Assembly: GCF_900156495.1 (NCBI RefSeq)
Contig: NZ_FTNT01000004.1
Location: 186,001-250,000, forward strand
Direction: 5' to 3'
DNA length: 64,000 bases
Origin: Williamsia sterculiae
GTDB taxonomy: Bacteria > Actinomycetota > Actinomycetes > Mycobacteriales > Mycobacteriaceae
Under the pieces are notes generated by a model. The model was not told the origin of the DNA and ran no database searches. It saw only the letters and a program-made list of their open reading frames with translations. Positions 10,081 through 19,399 of the stretch are shown one piece after another (the stretch's first letter is position 1; each line of letters opens with the position of its first letter). A program made the position numbers and the translations under genes.

Positions 10081-11277
10081 GGGGTGCACGCAGTTGCCGG
10101 TGTCCACGCCGGCGGTTCGACCGTCGGATTCGGTCAGATCCTCCGACACCTGCCGCGCCGACAACACGAAGCCGGTCTCGCTATTGACGTCCTCGGCCGC
10201 GCCGAACACCACCCCCAGCACCTCCCCGGACGTGGTGACCAGAGGGCCACCGGAGTTCCCCTGTCGAATGGACCCACGGACGGTGTAGACCGCGCGGTTG
10301 ACCTGGGCCTCGTTGAAGATGTCGGGACCGCTCAGGTTGACCAGCTCGCGGATCCGCTGCGGGCTCGCGGTGTACGGTCCCGCTTCCGGATACCCAAGGG
10401 CGATGGCGTCGGTGCCGCGTTTCGCGGAGTCGGCGGCGAACGTCAACGCGGGCGCGCGCAGCCCGGGCACGGCGAGTACGGCGATGTCGTTACGGGAATC
10501 GAAGAGCACCACGGTGGCGACGAGCCGCCCGACGCCCGGGGCCTCGACCTGCAGGCTGCGCGTCCCCGCGACGACGTGGGCGTTGGTCATCACCCGCTCG
10601 GGCGCGATCACGAACCCGCTGCCCTCGAGCGCCTGCCCGCAGCTCGGCGCCTCACCCTCGATCTTCATCACGCTCGGCCGGATCCGCTCGACCACCGGCG
10701 ACTGCGCCAAGGTGGGGTCGGGCGGTTGCACCGTGGCCACCGGGGTGCGGCCGAACGGCCCGATCACCGCGGGTAACCCCGAGTTGTCCAACAGCGAACT
10801 GAAGTCGCTGGGCAGCTGACGCAGCCACTGCGGGGCCACGTCGTCGACACCGCCGAGCACCTTGGACTCGCGGACCGCCGACGCGATGGTCGGCTCGGCG
10901 GAGTTGCTGACCGGGATCGCCAGCAGCCAGGCGGCGATCAACACCGCCACCGCCTGCAGCAACGAGCCGATCACCGAGTCGGCACGGCGGATGTGGCGCG
11001 ACCGCAGACCGCTGCGCGCAGCCCGACCGAGGACCATTCCCGACAGTTCGCCGACGATCACCAGTACGACGAGCAGGCAGACCCCCACCAACAGCCGCCA
11101 GCGACGATCGTCGATGTGGGTGATCACGTGCGGTGCGAGCAGGATGCCCGCCACCGCGCCGAGTAGTACGCCGAGGAAGGCCATCGCCGACGCCACCGCA
11201 CCCTGCCGGAATCCCGACGCCGCGGCGATCAACGCGACGACGACGACGCCGAGGTCGACCCATGCCGATCCGGTCAT
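10078..11277 (-). CDS. marP: Membrane-anchored serine protease MarP
   Basis: This 399-residue protein combines an N-terminal CvpA-like domain of about four transmembrane segments (first 150 residues) with a periplasmic trypsin-like domain. The catalytic triad is visible: H234 in TNAHVVAG, D264 in SRNDIAVLAV and S342 in QGNSGGPL. These positions agree within one residue with those known for M. tuberculosis MarP (Rv3671c), which maintains intrabacterial pH under acid stress. The ATG at 11277 overlaps the NUDIX stop by four bases (ATGA), making it the last gene of a four-gene operon. The open frame upstream of 11277 lies inside the NUDIX gene and is not used. Confidence 0.93.
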   Translation of the reverse strand: MTGSAWVDLGVVVVALIAAASGFRQGAVASAMAFLGVLLGAVAGILLAPHVITHIDDRRWRLLVGVCLLVVLVIVGELSGMVLGRAARSGLRSRHIRRADSVIGSLLQAVAVLIAAWLLAIPVSNSAEPTIASAVRESKVLGGVDDVAPQWLRQLPSDFSSLLDNSGLPAVIGPFGRTPVATVQPPDPTLAQSPVVERIRPSVMKIEGEAPSCGQALEGSGFVIAPERVMTNAHVVAGTRSLQVEAPGVGRLVATVVLFDSRNDIAVLAVPGLRAPALTFAADSAKRGTDAIALGYPEAGPYTASPQRIRELVNLSGPDIFNEAQVNRAVYTVRGSIRQGNSGGPLVTTSGEVLGVVFGAAEDVNSETGFVLSARQVSEDLTESDGRTAGVDTGNCVHP

Positions 11278-12035
11278 CGGCGGCCCTCTCCGGTGCGCAA
11301 CGAGTCCATCGTCGCGCTGAGGTCGCGGATGTCGTCGAGATCCCACGGGAGGTCCCAACCGGCCGTCGCACTGATCGCGGCGAGTAATCCGCCGGTGAAT
11401 CCCCACACCAGAAGACCGTCGACGAGGAATGCCGGACCGCGGTAGACCCGACCACCCATCACCGTGCGTTGGACCTGGAATCGGTTGACGGGATCGAGCA
11501 GTTCGGACAACCGCACCGACACCACCCGGGCGGTCTCGGCCTCGTCGACCACCCGTACCGGCGACGTCCGGGCCGCCCAGCCGATCACCGGAGCCACGTC
11601 GAATCCCGACGGCGGCACCGGGAAGTGGTCGAGAACCGCGATCGGGGTGACTCCGGCCGCCTCCAACCCGGTCTCCTCGGTGGCCTCCCGCAGTGCGGTA
11701 CCGACCGGGAAGTCGTCGCCGGGGTCACGGGCTCCGCCGGGAAAAGCGACCTGACCGCTGTGGTTGCGCAGGGTCCCCGCACGTTCGGTGAGCAGCAGTT
11801 CCGCATCGTCCGGCAGGCCACCGGGACGGTCCGGGTCGGCGTCGAAGGATCCGGTGAACAGCACCAGCACCGCGGCTTGCCGTCGGTCACCGGTGGGCAG
11901 CAACGAGCGCAGACGACGCGTCCGGTCACCCCCGCGTTCGGCGACCGCCTTGTCGACGGCGTGCACATCGTCGGTGAGACCCCGTAACCATTCGGGGATC
12001 CGGTCGGCGGGCACCAACGGCCCGACCACGGTCAC
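11274..12035 (-). CDS. NUDIX hydrolase, CoA diphosphatase type
   Basis: This 253-residue NUDIX enzyme probably cleaves CoA or acyl-CoA at the pyrophosphate. The Nudix box is intact (GGARDPGDDFPVGTALREAT then EETGL, about residues 105-130). It is preceded by the LLLTERAGTLRNHSGQVAFP signature (LLTxR...GQ.FPGG) typical of the CoA-pyrophosphatase subgroup. GTG start at 12035 overlaps the stop of the thioredoxin-like gene (GTGA), and its own stop overlaps the marP start. Orthologous position to Rv3672c. It probably acts in CoA turnover or housecleaning; the preferred substrate is not decidable from sequence. Confidence 0.88.
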   Translation of the reverse strand: MTVVGPLVPADRIPEWLRGLTDDVHAVDKAVAERGGDRTRRLRSLLPTGDRRQAAVLVLFTGSFDADPDRPGGLPDDAELLLTERAGTLRNHSGQVAFPGGARDPGDDFPVGTALREATEETGLEAAGVTPIAVLDHFPVPPSGFDVAPVIGWAARTSPVRVVDEAETARVVSVRLSELLDPVNRFQVQRTVMGGRVYRGPAFLVDGLLVWGFTGGLLAAISATAGWDLPWDLDDIRDLSATMDSLRTGEGRR

Positions 12036-12733
12036 GACCGCACGTCCAGGTAGGTGGCGACCGCCTGACGCACGGCCGCGACGTCGGCGAAAACCGTCGG
12101 CAGCAGCTTCGCCAGGGTGCCGTCGGGACGGATCAGTGCGGTGACGGGCAGCGCGGGCGGCGCCTGTAACGCTGCCGCGACACGACCGTCGGTGTCGAGC
12201 ACCGCGGGGAGATGCACACCGAGATCATGCAGCAGGTCCAGTGCCGCGACCGGGCTCTGCGCACCGTCACGAGCGTGCACGGTCAGCACCCGAACGGAGT
12301 CGCCGGCGCCGGCCTGGTAGTCGGCGAGCACCGGCAACTCCGTGCGGCAGGGCCCGCACCAGGCCGCCCACAGGTTCAGCACGGTCGGCCTGCCCGACAG
12401 TGCGGCCGCGAGGTTCACCGGTGCGTCGTCGGCGAGGCAGGGTGCGGTCACCCCCGACAACACCGACCCCGGTGCCGCCGACCCGCCCGCGGGGCAGGGC
12501 TGCAGATCCGCGGAGGCGCGCGCGGACGAGAGTCGCGCCGCATCGACCGTGGGTGGTGCGCTACTGCCGACCGACACCGCACTCGGCTCGGCAGAAGAAT
12601 CGTCGGACAGCTCGGGGATGATCGCCACGATCAGCGCGACCACCACGATCAGCAGCACCAACCCCCACCGTGCGGACGCCGACCGTCGGAACAGGTCGAC
12701 GACCCACCGGGCTCGGATGGTCAGACCGGTCAC
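12032..12733 (-). CDS. Membrane-anchored TlpA/thioredoxin-like protein
   Basis: This 233-residue exported thiol-disulfide protein has an N-terminal anchor (about 18-38, [16 protein letters not shown]) and an extracytoplasmic thioredoxin fold. The redox motif is [15 protein letters not shown], with the CxxC in a TlpA/ResA-type setting. The GTG at 12733 overlaps the nth stop (GTGA), and its own stop overlaps the NUDIX start, so the four genes are translationally coupled. Same location as Rv3673c. It is probably a reductant for cell-envelope proteins or cytochrome maturation. The longer open frame upstream lies inside nth and is rejected. Confidence 0.88.
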   Translation of the reverse strand: MTGLTIRARWVVDLFRRSASARWGLVLLIVVVALIVAIIPELSDDSSAEPSAVSVGSSAPPTVDAARLSSARASADLQPCPAGGSAAPGSVLSGVTAPCLADDAPVNLAAALSGRPTVLNLWAAWCGPCRTELPVLADYQAGAGDSVRVLTVHARDGAQSPVAALDLLHDLGVHLPAVLDTDGRVAAALQAPPALPVTALIRPDGTLAKLLPTVFADVAAVRQAVATYLDVRS

Positions 12734-13554
12734 AATCCCGCCAACTCCAGCAGATGGTCTGTCTCCGGTCCCTTGACCAGCTTCGCCGCCGCCTCCTTGT
12801 CCATCGGACCGGTGCCCACGGACGGGCACAGGTCGGCCAGGATGCACACCCCACAGGCCGGTTTCTTGGCGTGACAGACGCGTCGGCCGTGGAAGATCAC
12901 CCGGTGCGACAGGTCCGTCCAGTACTTGCGTTCGATGAGTTCACCGACGGCCTTCTCGATCTTCACCGGGTCGGTCTCCTCGGTCCACCGCCAGCGGTGC
13001 ACCAATCGGGTGAAGTGGGTGTCGACGGTGATGCCGGGGATACCGAAGGCGTTGCCGAGCACCACGTTCGCGGTCTTACGGCCGAACCCCGGCAACGTCA
13101 CCAGATCCTGCAGGCGGCCGGGCACCTCACCGTCGAACCGCTCGACGAGCTCACGGCCGAGGCCGATCAGCGAATTCGCCTTGTTCCGGTAGAAACCGGT
13201 GCTGCGGATCATCTCCTCGAGTTCGTCGCGGTTGGCACCGGCATAGGCCGCGGCGTCGCGATATCTCGCGAACAGCGCAGGCGTGACCATGTTGACCCGC
13301 ACATCGGTGCATTGCGCCGACAGGATGGTCGCGACCGACAGTTCCAGCGGGGTGGTGAAGTCCAGTTCGCAGTAGACGTGCGGAAACGCGACCATCAGTT
13401 CCCGGTCCGTCTTCCGTGCGCGGCGTACCAGTCCGGTGCGGGTCTCGGTGCCTCGCTGTGCGGCGCTGCGTCGTCGCCCGGCAGGCGACGTGGTCCGATC
13501 GGCGTGTTGCTCACCGGCCACCCGTCGGCGGCCCCGGTCCGCACTGTTCGTCAC
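12730..13554 (-). CDS. nth: Endonuclease III (DNA glycosylase/AP lyase)
   Basis: This 274-residue base-excision repair enzyme removes oxidised pyrimidines and nicks AP sites. The helix-hairpin-helix [11 protein letters not shown] contains the catalytic Lys (K160), and VDTHF contains the catalytic Asp (D178). The iron-sulfur cluster ligands are C227-x6-C234-x2-C237-x5-C243. The GTG at 13554 is the most upstream start outside the flanking gene; the conserved region begins near residue 40 ([14 protein letters not shown]), so a later start is possible. The very long open frame beyond 13554 is antisense to other genes. It is the first gene of the nth-tlpA-nudix-marP operon. Confidence 0.93.
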   Translation of the reverse strand: MTNSADRGRRRVAGEQHADRTTSPAGRRRSAAQRGTETRTGLVRRARKTDRELMVAFPHVYCELDFTTPLELSVATILSAQCTDVRVNMVTPALFARYRDAAAYAGANRDELEEMIRSTGFYRNKANSLIGLGRELVERFDGEVPGRLQDLVTLPGFGRKTANVVLGNAFGIPGITVDTHFTRLVHRWRWTEETDPVKIEKAVGELIERKYWTDLSHRVIFHGRRVCHAKKPACGVCILADLCPSVGTGPMDKEAAAKLVKGPETDHLLELAGL

Positions 13555-13660
13555 GGAGATCCACACTACGCAGCGCCGACGCGGGGTACCGGGGAGCATG
13601 CACGCCGATGGTGCTGGTCTCGTTGCGCTTTCGAGACATAGCTTGTGTTTACTACTCCCC

Positions 13661-13909
13661 ATGCAAGGACTCGCGGCGCTTCTCTTCCCTGCCGTCCTGA
13701 TGCTGTTCGCACTGGCGATGGAGAAGCTGCAGGACCGGTTCGACCACGATGGGGTCGACAACGCCGACGTCGACCAGTTCCTCGCCGACACCGCACCCGA
13801 GCCGCAGGACCCGCTGTCCGACGCCGACGTCGTCGGCCCCGTTGACGAGCTGAAGGAACGACGGGTGGCGACCTCGGGACGGTCGGGCGAATCGACCAGA
13901 GCGAGCTGA
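13661..13909 (+). CDS. Small membrane protein (Rv3675-like)
   Basis: This 82-residue protein has one hydrophobic N-terminal helix (about 3-20, [20 protein letters not shown]). A charged acidic and polar tail follows, ending [12 protein letters not shown]. It sits between nth and crp, exactly where M. tuberculosis has the small membrane protein Rv3675. The ATG follows TTTACT by seven bases, which could be a -10 element giving a leaderless message. Function is unknown. Confidence 0.72.
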   Translation: MQGLAALLFPAVLMLFALAMEKLQDRFDHDGVDNADVDQFLADTAPEPQDPLSDADVVGPVDELKERRVATSGRSGESTRAS

Positions 13910-14027
13910 GGCGACCCACCGAATACCCCCGCCACCGCCATCGCCCACGGTGACCAGGCGAGGCGGCGATGCCACATCTCCCGGCGCGCTGCGAGTGTTC
14001 GACTCCCACCAGCTCGGGCAATGGCCG

Positions 14028-14172
14028 TAGACTCACCCTGGCAGTGACAAAGACAACAGAGCAGGGCAACGGAGCAACGGCGACACAGCAAGGGCAACGG
14101 AACGGGACCCTGCGCTGCCATCGACACCCCGGACGCTCGGTGCTGGACGATCAACCCTTGAAAGGGGCGTAG
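14028..14172 (+). promoter_or_regulatory. Putative crp promoter and long leader
   Basis: A TANNNT hexamer (TAGACT, 14028-14033) would start a leader of about 130 bases. The leader has several short repeats of CAACGG and AAAGGGG shortly before the GTG. The 263-base interval 13910-14172 contains no other gene. Confidence 0.4.
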
Positions 14173-14847
14173 GTGGAGGAAGTACTGGCGCGGGCGGGCA
14201 TCTTCCAGGGAGTGGAGCCGAGTGCCGTCGCGGCGCTCACCAAAGAGCTCCAACCGGTGGACTTCCCGCGTGGTCACGTCATCTTCAACGAGGGCGAACC
14301 CGGCGATCGCCTGTTCATCATCCTGTCCGGCAAGGTGAAGGTGGGACGCCGCTCGGCCGACGGGCGTGAGAACCTGCTGACCATCATGGGACCGTCCGAC
14401 ATGTTCGGCGAACTGTCCATCTTCGATCCCGGCCCGCGGACTTCGTCGGCGACGACGGTCACCGAGGTGCGTGCGGTGTCGATGGACCGCGACGCGCTGA
14501 AGAAGTGGATCTCGGACCGGCCCGAGATCGCCGAGCAGTTGCTGCGGGTGTTGGCCCGACGTCTGCGTCGCACCAACAACAACCTCGCGGACCTCATCTT
14601 CACCGACGTACCCGGCCGCGTGGCCAAGCAGCTGCTGCAGCTCGCGCAGCGATTCGGCACCCAGGAGGCCGGCGCGCTGCGTGTCACCCACGACCTGACC
14701 CAGGAAGAGATCGCGCAGCTCGTCGGCGCCTCCCGCGAGACCGTGAACAAGGCGCTGGCCGACTTCGCGCAGCGCGGGTGGCTGCGACTCGAGGGCAAGA
14801 GCGTCCTCATCGCCGACTCTGAGCGACTCGCCCGCCGCGCCCGTTGA
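14173..14847 (+). CDS. crp: cAMP receptor protein (CRP/FNR family, Rv3676/GlxR type)
   Basis: This 224-residue global regulator binds cAMP in its N-terminal beta-roll (residues about 10-115). [20 protein letters not shown] and the phosphate cassette [15 protein letters not shown] mark the pocket. The winged helix-turn-helix at about 170-210 has [20 protein letters not shown] as recognition unit. Length, start sequence [11 protein letters not shown] and neighbours match Rv3676 of M. tuberculosis and GlxR of corynebacteria. These recognise TGTGA-N6-TCACA. An exact copy of that site lies before the EAL gene at 56.7 kb and a near copy over the acs promoter. The stop overlaps the start of the following oxidoreductase (TTGA). 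Confidence 0.95.
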   Translation: MEEVLARAGIFQGVEPSAVAALTKELQPVDFPRGHVIFNEGEPGDRLFIILSGKVKVGRRSADGRENLLTIMGPSDMFGELSIFDPGPRTSSATTVTEVRAVSMDRDALKKWISDRPEIAEQLLRVLARRLRRTNNNLADLIFTDVPGRVAKQLLQLAQRFGTQEAGALRVTHDLTQEEIAQLVGASRETVNKALADFAQRGWLRLEGKSVLIADSERLARRAR

Positions 14848-15722
14848 CCGCGCACCCCCTGCGGGTGGCGACCGTCGGGGCGGGACCGTGGGCGCGCGAG
14901 ACCCACATCGCCGCGCTCCGCGCCCATCCCAGGGTGGAGTTCGCCGGTGTGTGGACACGCAGGCCGGAGGCCACCGCGGACCTCGACATCCCCCGTTTCG
15001 ACAGCGTCGAGGCAATGCTCGACGCGTGCGACGCGGTCACCTTCGCGGTGCCTCCACAGGCGCAGGCCGGGCTCGCGGTGCGGGCTGCGGGCGCCGGTAA
15101 ACACCTGATCCTGGACAAGCCGATCGCCGGCGACGTCGCCGAGGCCGAGGACCTGGTCGCCGCGATCACCGAGGCAGGCGTGCGCTCGGTGGTCACCTTC
15201 ACGCGACGGTTCGCCCCGGAGACACGTCGGTTCCTCGACGCGGTGGACGCAGGCACGTTCAGCGGCGGACTCGGGTGCTGGTTGTCGGGAGCACTGCTCG
15301 GCGGCCGGTACTCGGGGTCACGATGGCGGGCCGACGGCGGTGCGCTGCTCGACGTCGGCCCCCACGTGGTGGATCTGATGGACCGTGCCCTGGGGCCGGT
15401 GGTCGACGTGGTGACCGCCGACGTGGACCGCGACACCGATACCTGGTCGGCGACGCTGGCTCACGAATCGGGTGCCCGGACCGCGGTGCAGTTGTCGCTG
15501 CGGGTGCCCGCACGGCCCACCGTCAGTCAGTTCCGGGTGCACGGCCCCGGCGGGGTCGTCGAGCTGACCGACCGCAGCACGTCGTCGCCGGACTGTTTCG
15601 CGGTGTTGATCGATGAGTTCGTCGATGCCGTCGAGACCGGCACCGACCATCCCTGCGACGCCGACCGCGGCCTGCACATCCAGCGCATACTCGCCGACGT
15701 CGCGACCGCGGCCGGTGTCTGA
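14844..15722 (+). CDS. Gfo/Idh/MocA-family NAD(P)-dependent oxidoreductase
   Basis: This 292-residue oxidoreductase has an N-terminal Rossmann domain starting [20 protein letters not shown] (residues about 5-24). The Gfo/Idh-type [16 protein letters not shown] motif is at about 88-103, with Lys positioned for substrate and cofactor contact. A C-terminal alpha/beta domain contains [16 protein letters not shown], where His would be catalytic. Members usually oxidise sugars, inositols or related compounds; the substrate is not identifiable. The TTG start overlaps the crp stop by four bases, so it is probably cotranscribed with crp. This gene is an insertion relative to the M. tuberculosis order. 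Confidence 0.85.
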   Translation: MTAHPLRVATVGAGPWARETHIAALRAHPRVEFAGVWTRRPEATADLDIPRFDSVEAMLDACDAVTFAVPPQAQAGLAVRAAGAGKHLILDKPIAGDVAEAEDLVAAITEAGVRSVVTFTRRFAPETRRFLDAVDAGTFSGGLGCWLSGALLGGRYSGSRWRADGGALLDVGPHVVDLMDRALGPVVDVVTADVDRDTDTWSATLAHESGARTAVQLSLRVPARPTVSQFRVHGPGGVVELTDRSTSSPDCFAVLIDEFVDAVETGTDHPCDADRGLHIQRILADVATAAGV

Positions 15723-15727
15723 GGGCC

Positions 15728-16666
15728 TCAGGGAGTGAGGATGAACTTGCCGCGCGGATGCGTCTGTTTCAGTTCGCGGTGGGCGTCGGCGGCATCGGCG
15801 AGGCTGAACTCCTTGGCCGTGGTCACGGTCAACTCGCCGTTCGCCAGCTGATCCAGCAACTGCTTCCGGGCGACGTCGCGGTTGTGCTTGCTGCTGTCAC
15901 CACTGCCGTCGAGGATGACGATCCCATCCGAGGCGCGCCCGAAAGCCGCGATGCTGGCGATCCGCGTGCGGTCGCCGACGAGCTCCAAGGACGTGTCGAT
16001 CGCCTCGTCCGTGCCGACGGTGTCCAGTGCGACGGTGTACCCGCCAGGGATCGCATCGCGCAGGCGTTCCAGCAGACCGTCGCCGTAGCTGACCGGGATG
16101 GCGCCGAGGCCACGCAGCACCTCGTGGTTCTCCGGCCGCGCGGTGGCGACAACCGTGGCCCCCGCGACCACGGCCAACTGCGTCGCGATGGTGCCCACCG
16201 CTCCGGCGCCGCCGTGGATCACCACGGTGTCATCGGCGCCGACGCCCGTGGTCTGCAGCAGGTCATACGCGGTGACGCCCACCAACAACAACCCGGCCGC
16301 ATCCTCGAAGGACACGCCGTCGGGTTTGCCGAGCACCGACGAGGCGGGTACGACCACCGTGTCGGCGTAGGTGCCGGTGTACGGGTAGACCACCACCGCG
16401 TCACCGCGCGCGATCGGTCCGGTGGGTCCGGCGACCCCGTCGGCGACGTCCGTCACGACGCCGGCGCCCTCCTCACCGAGATGGATGGGCAGGGCGCTGG
16501 GGTCGTCACCGAATGCACCGCTGTACTTCTTGTAGTCGATGGGGTTGACGCCGATGGCGCGCAGCGTCACCACCACCTCGTCGGGCCCCGGTCGGCCTCC
16601 CGGTTCCTCGATCAGCTCGAGGTTCTCCGGTCCGCCGTATCCGTTTGCCACCACTGATTGAGTCAT
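15728..16666 (-). CDS. Zinc-independent medium-chain dehydrogenase / quinone oxidoreductase
   Basis: This 312-residue member of the medium-chain dehydrogenase/reductase superfamily resembles NADPH:quinone reductase. The N-terminal GroES-like domain has IGVNPIDYKKYSGAFG and lacks the structural-zinc cysteine cluster. The Rossmann motif is HGGAGAVGTIATQLAV at about 150-165, and the C-terminus is HPRGKFILTP. It lies 5 bases from the convergent oxidoreductase end and diverges from the metallo-hydrolase gene. The probable role is reduction of quinones or alpha,beta-unsaturated carbonyls; the substrate is unknown. Confidence 0.87.
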   Translation of the reverse strand: MTQSVVANGYGGPENLELIEEPGGRPGPDEVVVTLRAIGVNPIDYKKYSGAFGDDPSALPIHLGEEGAGVVTDVADGVAGPTGPIARGDAVVVYPYTGTYADTVVVPASSVLGKPDGVSFEDAAGLLLVGVTAYDLLQTTGVGADDTVVIHGGAGAVGTIATQLAVVAGATVVATARPENHEVLRGLGAIPVSYGDGLLERLRDAIPGGYTVALDTVGTDEAIDTSLELVGDRTRIASIAAFGRASDGIVILDGSGDSSKHNRDVARKQLLDQLANGELTVTTAKEFSLADAADAHRELKQTHPRGKFILTP

Positions 16667-16719
16667 GGTCCGTTCAACAGGAGACCCCGGCGCATATTCC
16701 GTCGATTAGCCTCGGATCC

Positions 16720-17595
16720 GTGACCGCAGAAAAAGCGCCAGCACAGGGACCCGGCACCGAGGGATCCGGCACCACCCCGCCGGTCCACCCCGCCTATGAG
16801 GTGCTGCGTCCGGTGACGTCGTTCGCCGGTGTCGTGCTCTGCCACAACCCGGGCACGATGGAACTCGACGGCACCAACACCTGGATCCTGCGCGCCCCCG
16901 GCAGTGAGTCGTGTGTGGTCGTCGACCCCGGGCCCAAGGGACACAAGAAGCACATCGCCGCGGTGGCGGCGGCGGGTCCGGTGGAGACCGTGGTGATCAC
17001 CCACCGCCATCGCGATCACACCGGCGGCATCGACCGCCTCGCCGCGAGAACCGGTGCGCCGGTGCGGGCCTGGTCGCGAAAGTACTGCCGAGACGCCGAG
17101 CCGCTACGCGACCGTGAGGTGATCGAGGCGGCAGGACTGCGGATCACCGTGTTCCACACGCCGGGTCACACCGCCGACTCGATCAGCCTGCTCGTCGAGC
17201 ACGGTGACGCCGAGAACCACGGGAGCGAGCGGGCGATGCTGACCGGCGACACCATCCTCGGTCGCGGCACCACCGTGCTCGACCCGGGCGACGGCGGACT
17301 GCGCGACTACCTGCACTCGCTGAACCGGCTCATCGTGGAGGGCGACGACTGCGTTCTGCTGCCCGGCCACGGTCCCGACCACCCGGAGCTCATCCCGGTG
17401 GCACGGTTCTACAAGGCGCACCGCGAGGACCGCATCGATCAGATCCGCGACGCGCTGGAACACCTGGGAGTCGGGCCCGCCAAGGCCAAACCGATGAGGG
17501 TGGTCCGCACGGTCTACGCCGACGTCGACAAGAAGCTGTGGCCCGCCGCGCGGATGTCGGTGCGCGCGCAGCTCGACTACCTGGCCGGGAACTGA
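16720..17595 (+). CDS. Metallo-beta-lactamase-fold hydrolase (Rv3677c-like, LACTB2 type)
   Basis: This 291-residue metal-dependent hydrolase has the signature HRHRDHTGG for two metal ions at about residues 97-105. A later histidine lies in FHTPGHTADS, the Asp ligand in LTGDTILG and another His in LLPGHGPDH. The C-terminal extension after about 225 resembles the small winged domain of LACTB2-like nucleases. The GTG at 16720 is preceded by TAGCCT (16707-16712) seven bases upstream, so the mRNA is probably leaderless; the 25 upstream codons of the open frame are not used. Context matches Rv3677c next to ridA. The physiological substrate is unknown. Confidence 0.88.
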   Translation: MTAEKAPAQGPGTEGSGTTPPVHPAYEVLRPVTSFAGVVLCHNPGTMELDGTNTWILRAPGSESCVVVDPGPKGHKKHIAAVAAAGPVETVVITHRHRDHTGGIDRLAARTGAPVRAWSRKYCRDAEPLRDREVIEAAGLRITVFHTPGHTADSISLLVEHGDAENHGSERAMLTGDTILGRGTTVLDPGDGGLRDYLHSLNRLIVEGDDCVLLPGHGPDHPELIPVARFYKAHREDRIDQIRDALEHLGVGPAKAKPMRVVRTVYADVDKKLWPAARMSVRAQLDYLAGN

Positions 17596-17632
17596 CCCGG
17601 CAGCGACGGACCGCGGTCAGCGTGGTGCCAGG

Positions 17633-18100
17633 TCAGCCGACCTCGGCGACCAGCTCGACCTCGACCGGTGCCCCCAAGGGCAACTCGGCCACGCCGACCG
17701 CCGACCGCGCGTGCACCCCCGCGTCGCCGAAGACCTCGCCGAGGAATTCCGAGGCCCCGTTGACCACGCCCGGCTGACCGGTGAAACCGGGCGCGGACGC
17801 GACGAAACCGACCACCTTGACGATCCGCACCACCGAGTCGACACCCACCAACCCGTTGATCGCGGCGAGCGCGTTGATCGCGCACTGACGGGCGGCGGCC
17901 TTGGCCTCCGCGGGCTCCACCACGCCCTCGGCACCGTCGGACACCTTGCCGTGCAGCGTCAGCTCACCGTCGACGATCGGCAGCTGCCCAGAGGTGTAGA
18001 CCAGATTGCCGTTGCGCACCGCGGGGACATACGCGGCGACGGGCGCGGCGGGCGGTGGCAAGGTGATGCCGAGCTCGCCCAGGCGCTCCGTCCAGGTCAT
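17633..18100 (-). CDS. ridA: RidA/YjgF-family enamine/imine deaminase
   Basis: This 155-residue member of the RidA family hydrolyses reactive enamine and imine intermediates released by PLP enzymes. The sequence shows GNLVYTSGQLP (about 33-43), CAINALAAI and AELPLGAPVEVELVAEV at the C-terminus. The catalytic Arg usual near position 105 of classic RidA is replaced here by a less typical stretch (VHARSAVGVAELP), so it belongs to the longer mycobacterial subgroup (Rv3678c-like). The ATG at 18100 has AAGGG nine bases upstream; a TTG at 18109 overlapping the upstream stop is an alternative. Cotranscribed with the DUF4177-like gene. Confidence 0.88.
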   Translation of the reverse strand: MTWTERLGELGITLPPPAAPVAAYVPAVRNGNLVYTSGQLPIVDGELTLHGKVSDGAEGVVEPAEAKAAARQCAINALAAINGLVGVDSVVRIVKVVGFVASAPGFTGQPGVVNGASEFLGEVFGDAGVHARSAVGVAELPLGAPVEVELVAEVG

Positions 18101-18105
18101 CCCGC

Positions 18106-18270
18106 TCAACCCTTCGGGCGCTTGAGGTAGGCGACGTGCTGTTCGCCGGTCGGTCCGGGCAGCACGGTCACCAACTCCCAGCCGTCGGCGCCGTAGTTGT
18201 CGAGGATCGCCTTGGTGTTGTGGATCAGCAACGGGATGTTCAGGTACTCCCAGACCGTGGTCTCGCTCAT
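18106..18270 (-). CDS. Small DUF4177-like protein (Rv3678A-like)
   Basis: This 54-residue protein, MSETTVWEYLNIPLL onward, contains a short alpha/beta unit with DNYGADGWELVTVLPGPTG, the core of DUF4177-type small proteins. It lies just upstream of ridA on the same strand with a close or overlapping junction, as in mycobacteria. Function is unknown. Confidence 0.82.
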   Translation of the reverse strand: MSETTVWEYLNIPLLIHNTKAILDNYGADGWELVTVLPGPTGEQHVAYLKRPKG

Positions 18271-18340
18271 GCCGCTCACCCTATCGTCGCGAGTGTCGCG
18301 ATGGACCGTCACGCACCCACGAGGTCGTTAAGGTTGCACG

Positions 18341-19399
18341 GTGAGCATCGATCCAGCTCCCGAGGCCACCGCGACCTCGGGTACCGAAGAGGTGCGCGGC
18401 GACACCGAGGTCGGCGGCTGGTCCGCGGCATCGGCACGCGCACGACTGCATTTCGTGTCGGGCAAGGGCGGTACCGGCAAGACCACCATCGCCGCAGCCC
18501 TGGCGCTGGCATTGGCCGCGGACGGCAAGAAGGTCCTGCTGGTGGAATGCGAGGGCAGACAGGGCATAGCGCAGCTCTTCGACACCCCGCCGCTACCGCC
18601 GACGGAGACCAAGATCGCCACCGCCGAGGGTGGCGGTGAGGTGTCGGCGCTGGCCGTCGACATCGAGCACGCGCTGCTGGAATACCTGGACATGTTCTAC
18701 AACCTGGGTTTCGCAGGCCGTGCGATGCGCCGCATCGGCGCGATCGAGTTCGTCACCACGGTCGCACCGGGTCTGCGTGACGTATTGCTCACCGGGAAGA
18801 TCAAGGAGTGTGTGATCCGCGTCGACAAGAACGGTGAGCGCGTGTACGACGCGGTCGTCGTCGACGCCCCGCCCACCGGTCGCATCGGGAACTTCCTCGA
18901 CGTGACCCAGGCGATGGCCGACCTCACCAAGACCGGACCGATACGCAGCCAGAGCGAAGGGGTGGTCCGGCTGCTGCACTCGGCGGACACCGTGGTGCAT
19001 CTGACCACGCTGCTGGAGGCCATGCCCATCCAGGAGACCATCGAAGCCGTCGCCGAGCTGCAGGCCAAGAACATCACCCTGGGAAGCCTCGTCATCAACC
19101 GCGTGGAACCCACACATCTGCCGCCCGACCGGGTGGATCAGGTGGCCGAAGGAATCATCGACGCCGGTGAGGTGGCCGACGGTCTGGCCGCCGCAGGCCT
19201 GCGACTCGAGCCCGCCGAACTGGGCGGACTGCTCACCGAGACCATCGAACACGCCAACCGGGTGCAGGCACAGCAGGTGGCGCGCGCCGACCTCGACGAC
19301 GCCCAACCCACCGCCCTCGAGGTGCCGTCGTTCGACGACGGGATCGACCTGGCCGACGTGTACGCGATCTCTGCGCTGCTGCGGAAGGCGGGCGTGTGA
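18341..19399 (+). CDS. Get3/ArsA-type ATPase, first subunit (Rv3679-like)
   Basis: This 352-residue P-loop ATPase of the ArsA/Get3 (anion-transporting ATPase) family has a deviant Walker [10 protein letters not shown] (residues 41-49). [14 protein letters not shown] is the switch region. The GTG start follows TAAGGT by six bases, consistent with a leaderless message. The next gene encodes a paralogous ATPase and overlaps it, so the two probably form a heteromeric complex, as reported for Rv3679-Rv3680. No arsenic genes are present. A role in handling membrane-protein or redox stress cargo is inferred from the family only. Confidence 0.9.
   Translation: MSIDPAPEATATSGTEEVRGDTEVGGWSAASARARLHFVSGKGGTGKTTIAAALALALAADGKKVLLVECEGRQGIAQLFDTPPLPPTETKIATAEGGGEVSALAVDIEHALLEYLDMFYNLGFAGRAMRRIGAIEFVTTVAPGLRDVLLTGKIKECVIRVDKNGERVYDAVVVDAPPTGRIGNFLDVTQAMADLTKTGPIRSQSEGVVRLLHSADTVVHLTTLLEAMPIQETIEAVAELQAKNITLGSLVINRVEPTHLPPDRVDQVAEGIIDAGEVADGLAAAGLRLEPAELGGLLTETIEHANRVQAQQVARADLDDAQPTALEVPSFDDGIDLADVYAISALLRKAGV

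Noticed and set aside
13555-15015. N-terminal extension of nth to 761 residues
   Set aside because: The extension crosses the crp gene and the start of the oxidoreductase gene in antisense; the endonuclease family is about 220-275 residues.
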